From positions 1 to 14,837 of the forward strand of contig MU624985.1 of assembly GCA_025349905.2 (NCBI GenBank): DNA of 14,837 nucleotides. The letters run 5' to 3'. The translations under genes and the position numbers were made by a program. Within the stretch, counting starts at the first letter, position 1, and each line of letters opens with the position of its first letter. This document shows positions 10,298-14,837 of this stretch, in pieces. The DNA comes from Blastocladiella britannica. Lineage: Eukaryota; Blastocladiomycota; Blastocladiomycetes; Blastocladiales; Blastocladiaceae. Below the pieces are notes generated by a model that did not search any database, was not told the DNA's origin, and was given only the letters and a program-made list of their open reading frames with translations.

Positions 10298-13200
10298 ATG
10301 AGCCACACGACCAGCCAAGACATGGCGCTCGAAGAGCTCGGGTCGCACGACGCGCTCGCCCCTAAACCGCCGAACCGCTCAAAGCGGCACCAACTGTCGA
10401 CTTCGCTCCGAGAGGGGCTCAATCGGCCCACCCTCAGCCATTTCTCACGCGTTGCCAAAGCGCACGGGTGGAATTCGGGTATTTAAAACATAAATTGATG
10501 CATTCGACCGGACGCGGTTCCTCACAGCCGCGTAAATAAACATCAAGTCGACTACGAAACCATTGACAGCGAGGAAGTGCGCCAACACTACAAGGACCAG
10601 TACCAGTACCACAGCGATCATGACTCGACCAATGCGGCGGCAACGACATTGGCGCAGAGATTCCGATCGAGTCACTGGGTCGCCGATCTCGCGCCGTGGC
10701 TCATCCACTTTGTCCTCATTTCGCTCATGGGACTCGCTTCTGGGTTTTTCTACTACGGCCTCCACCATCTGACATTTGCCCTGAATCGACTGCGATTTAA
10801 TCTCGTCAAGGAGCGCATGGATCAGCCGCTGGTCGTGTTTGGCGTGCTCACGGGCTTTTCCATGGCCTTGGCCCTCGTTGGTTTTGTGTTTAGCTGGTGG
10901 GAACCTGCGGCTGCCGGATCAGGGATGCCGGAGCTGATTGCCTATTTGGCATGTTCGCTCCCTTGTTCTTTGTTTGGAATTTCTCTCATTATATATTTTG
11001 ATTGGCAGAATGGGCTGGAGCGGCCAAGGTACATTTCATGGCGGACTCTTGTTGCCAAAGTTGTTGGCATGACCTGCATTGTCAGCGCGGGCCTCTTTAG
11101 CGGCTACGATGGCCCATTGATCCACGGTACGTTTGAAACTTTTGTCTGCTGCTCAAGTCGCTAACATTTATACACGTAGTATGCATGATCTTTGCTGTTA
11201 TTGTCATCCGCAATGTCAAAAAGGTGCCCATGATCGCACATGCACTGTACGGCCTTGGAAAGTTTTCCGAGAATGGCTCGAAAACGTCACTCGTGCGAAC
11301 CCTCCGATCCCATGAATTGCGCATGTTTGCCACAGTAGGGGCCGCGACTGGCATTGCCAGCGCTTTCCAGGGTATCTCTCTTTTATTCTGTTTTTTCACT
11401 CACACACGACACTCATAACCCAAGTAAATAGCTCCACTGGCAGGTGTATGCTTTGCCATCGAGGAAGCCATCTCGCATTTTGATCCGGGGCTGATTCTGA
11501 GGGCGTTATTTGCCTCGGCCATGTCCTTGGTTGCAATTTCGCTCGCCAACTCGGGCACCAAAGCCAATGGCACCTCGTACAGCATATACGCTGTCAATGT
11601 ACGAGTTTTTTTTGCTCGATATTTAACGTCATGTATTAAACAACCACTTGGACTCGATATAGACGCCATGTTCCAACCTGACGCTCCACGGGCTCGACTA
11701 CCTCCTGTTTGCCGTGATTGGTCTCTTTGGTGGTGTATTTGGCGCCGCGTACAACTGGCTTGTTGCCAAGACCCGCATGATCCGTGCACGAACGATCCAG
11801 CGCACGCTCATGGGCAAGCTCGCAGAGGTCGTCGGGCTCGTCATTGTGACCAGTGGGCTTGTCACGATCACATTTTATGGACCTCCGTGGTCTTCGTGGA
11901 CTGCAGTACGTTTTTTTTCTTTTCAAGCTTAGTTGTATTGTTGCTCAATTCGATACTGCGCCATGAAATAGGCGGAATGCACCCCATTTGGGCGATCCAT
12001 TAGTCACTTTACCAAGGTCCCGTCTGTTTCCGAGTGCTCGCTTTCATGTACCGATTGGAGAGACGCCAGCCTTTCCGCGAGTGCCCTTCGCAACTGCACT
12101 ACCATCTTCCAGACGTCTTTGTGTGCGACCGACGACATGTGGCTCGGATTTGCTGTTGTACGTTCCTCTCTTTTTATCGTTGCCACTGGTACCCTCACAA
12201 AAACCTTTAACCAGATAATCGCGGAAACCGCCAACGTAACAGCGACGACATGCGATCCAACGTCAAACGACCTCTTGTCGGTTCAACCCACTTCCGAAAG
12301 TCTGGAAACAGGGATCGATTTGGTCAAATCCAGCATTCCAGATATGCTCTATACTGACGTGACCCTTGCCAGCCACTCGCCGTCGAACGCAAATGCAGGC
12401 GGCGGCGGCCACTCTCTGCTGGAAAAACGGGCGGGAACGAGCGTGACCCCCGAAATGAAAATTGCGTCCCAGTGCTACTACCAAATGCCGAGCTTGGTCA
12501 TGAACCCCGCCGAGGCCATCATTGATAATCTCTTTCAACGAGGGTACGCCATTGTTTTCTTGCGTTTAATGGTTCGTCCGTTTTCACTTTTGTTGAGGTT
12601 AGCATGTACTATTTGTTTGAAGCATGGCCCCTTGTGGTATTCGGGACCATGTATGTCATCCTATCAATTGCCACCCACAATATCACCATGCCTACTGACA
12701 TGGTGATGCCCTGCCTTGTCATTGGCGCGATCATGGGCCGGCTGTTTGGAATCGGTGCTGTTTTTCCCTTTATATATCTTATGCGATCCCAACACACGCT
12801 GACCTCCATGTAAACGTAAAAATTAATAGCATACAACCAGCTTCAGCACAGCGCGGGAACGGGATTTGCACGCATGGATCCTGGTGCAGCAAGTCTCCTT
12901 GGCATGTGCGCATTTTGGGCTGGCACCTCACGCATGATGGTATGGTGTCAATGTCTTTACTCATTCATTCATTTGCTGACTAGCTCATTCTTGTTGGTTT
13001 GGTAGATCACCATCATTGTCGTTGCCCTCCAAGCAACGGGAGACATGACCTATTTGAATGGCGTTACATTGGTTGTCATCATTGCCGGTACGCTAATTTA
13101 TGGTGGGGTGGAGACATTGCATGCCCATACAGTGACAACGAATCAACATAGCATTCATCGGAAACCAAATCGGGCCATCGCAATTCCACTTGGAAATCGA

Positions 13201-14373
13201 GGCCATGGAACTCCCATTCCTGCCGCACCACCCGCCACCGCAGCTCAAGGCCATGTCCGTCAAGGAGCTGATCAAAAAGGTTGCGCCAGAGCGCGAGGGG
13301 ACAATTCACGTGATGCCTCTCACCGACGACGAGTGCACCGTAAGACACGCGATTGCGCTCCTCACTCATCGCTGGTCCCCCGACGGCTCCCAGGGAGAAG
13401 CGACGGTAGGATTTGTCTACAATGGGTTTCCGGTGGTGGACCGCCAGGGCCGCGTCGAGGGCCATATTCTCCGGAGCCAACTCGAGCGCGTCATTGCTGA
13501 TCTGGACCCGAATGCACCGATTGGACCCGATGGGCAGACAGGGCAAACGTTCCACCAACACCGAATGGCCCTCTCGGCGCTTGACGACAAGTGGAGGCGG
13601 TCCGAGGTAGCGACGGCCCCTCTCCCGCGGCAGCCCATGGATGATCGCGTTCTCAATTTGTCCATCAAGGATATGGTTGTTGCTCAAATGGTACCCATTC
13701 ACTCTTTTTTTTTTTTGCGGTTGGTATTGTGTATTTTGACGATATTGGTGCATATCATCAGAACCAAAGCCCGCACACGGTGCAAGAGCACATGTGCGCT
13801 CACAAAGCATTCCAGCAGTTCCGTGCCCTCGAGTTAAGACACATGCTCGTGGTCTCCAAAACCAACAAGATCCTGTTCGTGCTGACACGGCGCGACTTTG
13901 CCCATGTTATCGAGGAGGCGCACGAGCGAGGGCATCAATACTCTTCTAGTCGCAATGACACGGCGCGCGCAGCAGATCTGCCGTCGCGAGCCACGTCGCC
14001 CGATGCTGGTGATCCAATCTTGCCCCTTCAGCATCCCGTCCCACCGACACCTCCTTTTGGAAAGAAGAGGGGCATGGATCGGAGCCCCAGCGACTTTTCG
14101 ACATCTTCCAGCGGACGGGCAGTCTCGCGCCGGACCCAGCAGCTGTCCACGCGCAAGGCCCGGCGGGATGCCGCTCGCCGCGAAAACTCGTTCAACCAAG
14201 GGATCTCCTTTCCTTCTTCTTCTGCCGCAGTGCCTCCATCTCCCACAGTGCCTTCTTCCGCCGCAGTGCCACCACCTTCCGATTCTTCAGTAGTCGTGGC
14301 TTCTGCGCCTAGTGCCCTTCAAGGTGAGAGCGCGGCAACACGAGAGACGGCTCGCTTGCTTCGCGGAGAGTGA
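10298..14373 (+). CDS. ClC-6/7-like CLC chloride channel or chloride/proton exchanger with CBS pair, thirteen exons
   Basis: Exons are 10298-10478, 10548-10948, 11009-11126, 11180-11371, 11432-11598, 11663-11905, 11972-12157, 12215-12543, 12603-12754, 12830-12939, 13006-13087, 13152-13690 and 13762-14373. They total 3312 bp in one frame, 1103 residues. CLC motifs appear in order: GSGMPE near 184-189; GYDGPLIH at 226-233, where relatives have GKEGP; APLAGVCFAIEE at 298-309; DMVMPCLVIGA ending at 648, followed by MGRLFG; and a late-helix tyrosine at 709. CBS repeats lie at about 750-850 and 900-953, followed by a Ser/Pro-rich tail. The EPAAAGSGMP context favours the ClC-6/7 endomembrane class. 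The proton glutamate (E309) is kept, which suggests an exchanger, but the gating glutamate is aspartate (D228). A Cys-rich loop of about 150 residues (about 435-590) is unusually large. Intron 12158-12214 is probable but could be retained without a frame change. Confidence 0.93.
10949..11008 (+). other. Non-canonical GC-AG intron in the CLC gene
   Basis: The conserved CLC string GSGMPELIAYL continues as NGLERP only if bases 10949-11008 are removed. The 5' end of that segment is GCATGT and the 3' end is TTGGCAG. The nearest GT, three bases further in, would leave the downstream reading frame broken. The segment is 60 bp, AT/pyrimidine-rich and has no in-frame stop, so reading through it would insert 20 residues between two conserved elements of the chloride pathway. 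Confidence 0.8.
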
Positions 14374-14378
14374 ATATA

Positions 14379-14384
14379 TTTATT
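14379..14384 (-). terminator. Candidate AATAAA polyadenylation signal for the right-edge gene
   Basis: The plus-strand hexamer tttatt reads AATAAA on the minus strand, about 60 bases beyond the stop codon of the minus-strand membrane protein. It lies only 5 bp past the stop codon of the convergent CLC gene, so the two transcripts must overlap or end within about 70 bp. Function is inferred from the motif and its position. Confidence 0.45.
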
Positions 14385-14442
14385 ATATGCTGTATTCAAT
14401 TACGGAGTGCCATTTGCTATCGCCAAGTCCAAGAAGAATATA

Positions 14443-14837
14443 TCACTCGTCGCGCTGCAGGTGGTCGGTCGAGGACTGCCCTTCAATGCCACTCCGACCT
14501 GCAACGCGGCGGCGTTTCCAGACCCAAAGCCCGCCAGCAATGGCTCCAATGCCAATGACGCCACCGACTGAACCGCCAACAATAGCACCGATTGGGGGAG
14601 GACTCGTAGACGCACCCGCAGTTGAGGTCGGCGGGTGGTAGTCGAACGGATTCCCGCCACCCGTGGAAGTGCTTGACGGTGTCGATACCGTGTCGCCTGG
14701 TGAGACACCAGAACCAATCGATAGCATCCCGCCCCCACTGGGACCAACACTCGAGCGCATCGACACCGTGCCCTCGGGACTCGCATCGTTCAGCACCTGC
14801 TGCAATGCCCACCACAGTATATCCGAGTACTTGCTGG
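14443..14837 (-). CDS. Single-pass membrane protein with Ser/Gly/Pro-rich stalk (5' end outside the window)
   Basis: The reading frame enters from the right edge without a required start and ends at the TGA at 14445-14443; at least 130 residues are visible. A short segment with SDILWWALQQVLNDAS leads into a Ser/Thr/Gly/Pro-rich stalk. A Gly/Ile/Ala/Val-rich membrane segment follows (PPIGAIVGGSVGGVIGIGAI and on to LWVW), then the basic stop-transfer KRRR and a cytosolic tail of about 20 residues. This design (O-glycosylation-prone stalk, glycine-rich helix, basic anchor, short tail) is common in fungal cell-surface and wall-sensor proteins. No defining ectodomain is in view, so the function cannot be named. 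A methionine codon at 14805 is internal to the open frame and is not needed as the start. Confidence 0.7.
   Translation of the reverse strand, partial: SKYSDILWWALQQVLNDASPEGTVSMRSSVGPSGGGMLSIGSGVSPGDTVSTPSSTSTGGGNPFDYHPPTSTAGASTSPPPIGAIVGGSVGGVIGIGAIAGGLWVWKRRRVAGRSGIEGQSSTDHLQRDE

Noticed and set aside
13703..13720. T-rich tract that might suggest an RNA polymerase III terminator.
   Set aside because: It is the pyrimidine-rich part of a CLC intron (13691-13761), and no tRNA or other Pol III gene precedes it.
13079..13888. Long open frame on the minus strand (269 residues) opposite the CBS region of the CLC gene.
   Set aside because: The plus strand encodes clear CBS domains here, and the minus-strand frame crosses the CLC introns without a conserved product.

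Overview
The window is nuclear DNA from a eukaryote. Genes are interrupted by short introns (53-115 bp, mostly 57-77) that were inferred here by restoring conserved protein families across frame breaks. The products are eukaryotic: an M18 aspartyl aminopeptidase, an organellar-type release-factor methyltransferase, Ku80 and a ClC-6/7-like chloride transporter with a CBS pair. High GC, Ala/Ser/His-rich disordered proteins, small introns and very short intergenic gaps (28-107 bp) suggest a compact fungal genome, perhaps an early-diverging zoosporic (Blastocladiomycota-like) lineage. That placement is inference and of low confidence.

Layout. Bases 1-163 hold no recognisable gene. On the minus strand lie the aspartyl aminopeptidase (164-1713, three exons) and, upstream of it, a small Ser/Arg-repeat protein (1789-2202). 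A 107-bp divergent region separates that pair from a plus-strand series: the PrmC/MTQ1-type glutamine methyltransferase (2310-3239, no intron), Ku80 (3268-5923, five exons), a large orphan membrane protein with a very long disordered tail (6009-10235, three exons), and the CLC transporter (10298-14373, thirteen exons). A minus-strand single-pass membrane protein (14443 to the right edge) converges on the CLC gene, and its start lies outside the window.

How the genes relate. They do not form one pathway: peptide turnover, translation-termination factor methylation, DNA double-strand-break repair and endomembrane ion transport. The arrangement looks like dense packing of housekeeping genes, not a functional cluster. 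The most unusual points are a CLC transporter with aspartate in place of the gating glutamate, a GC-AG intron in the same gene, a strong GTAY bias at 5' splice sites with no GTAAGT-type donor, and a 1344-residue orphan four-helix membrane protein. I found no RNA genes, transposons, CRISPR arrays or viral genes.
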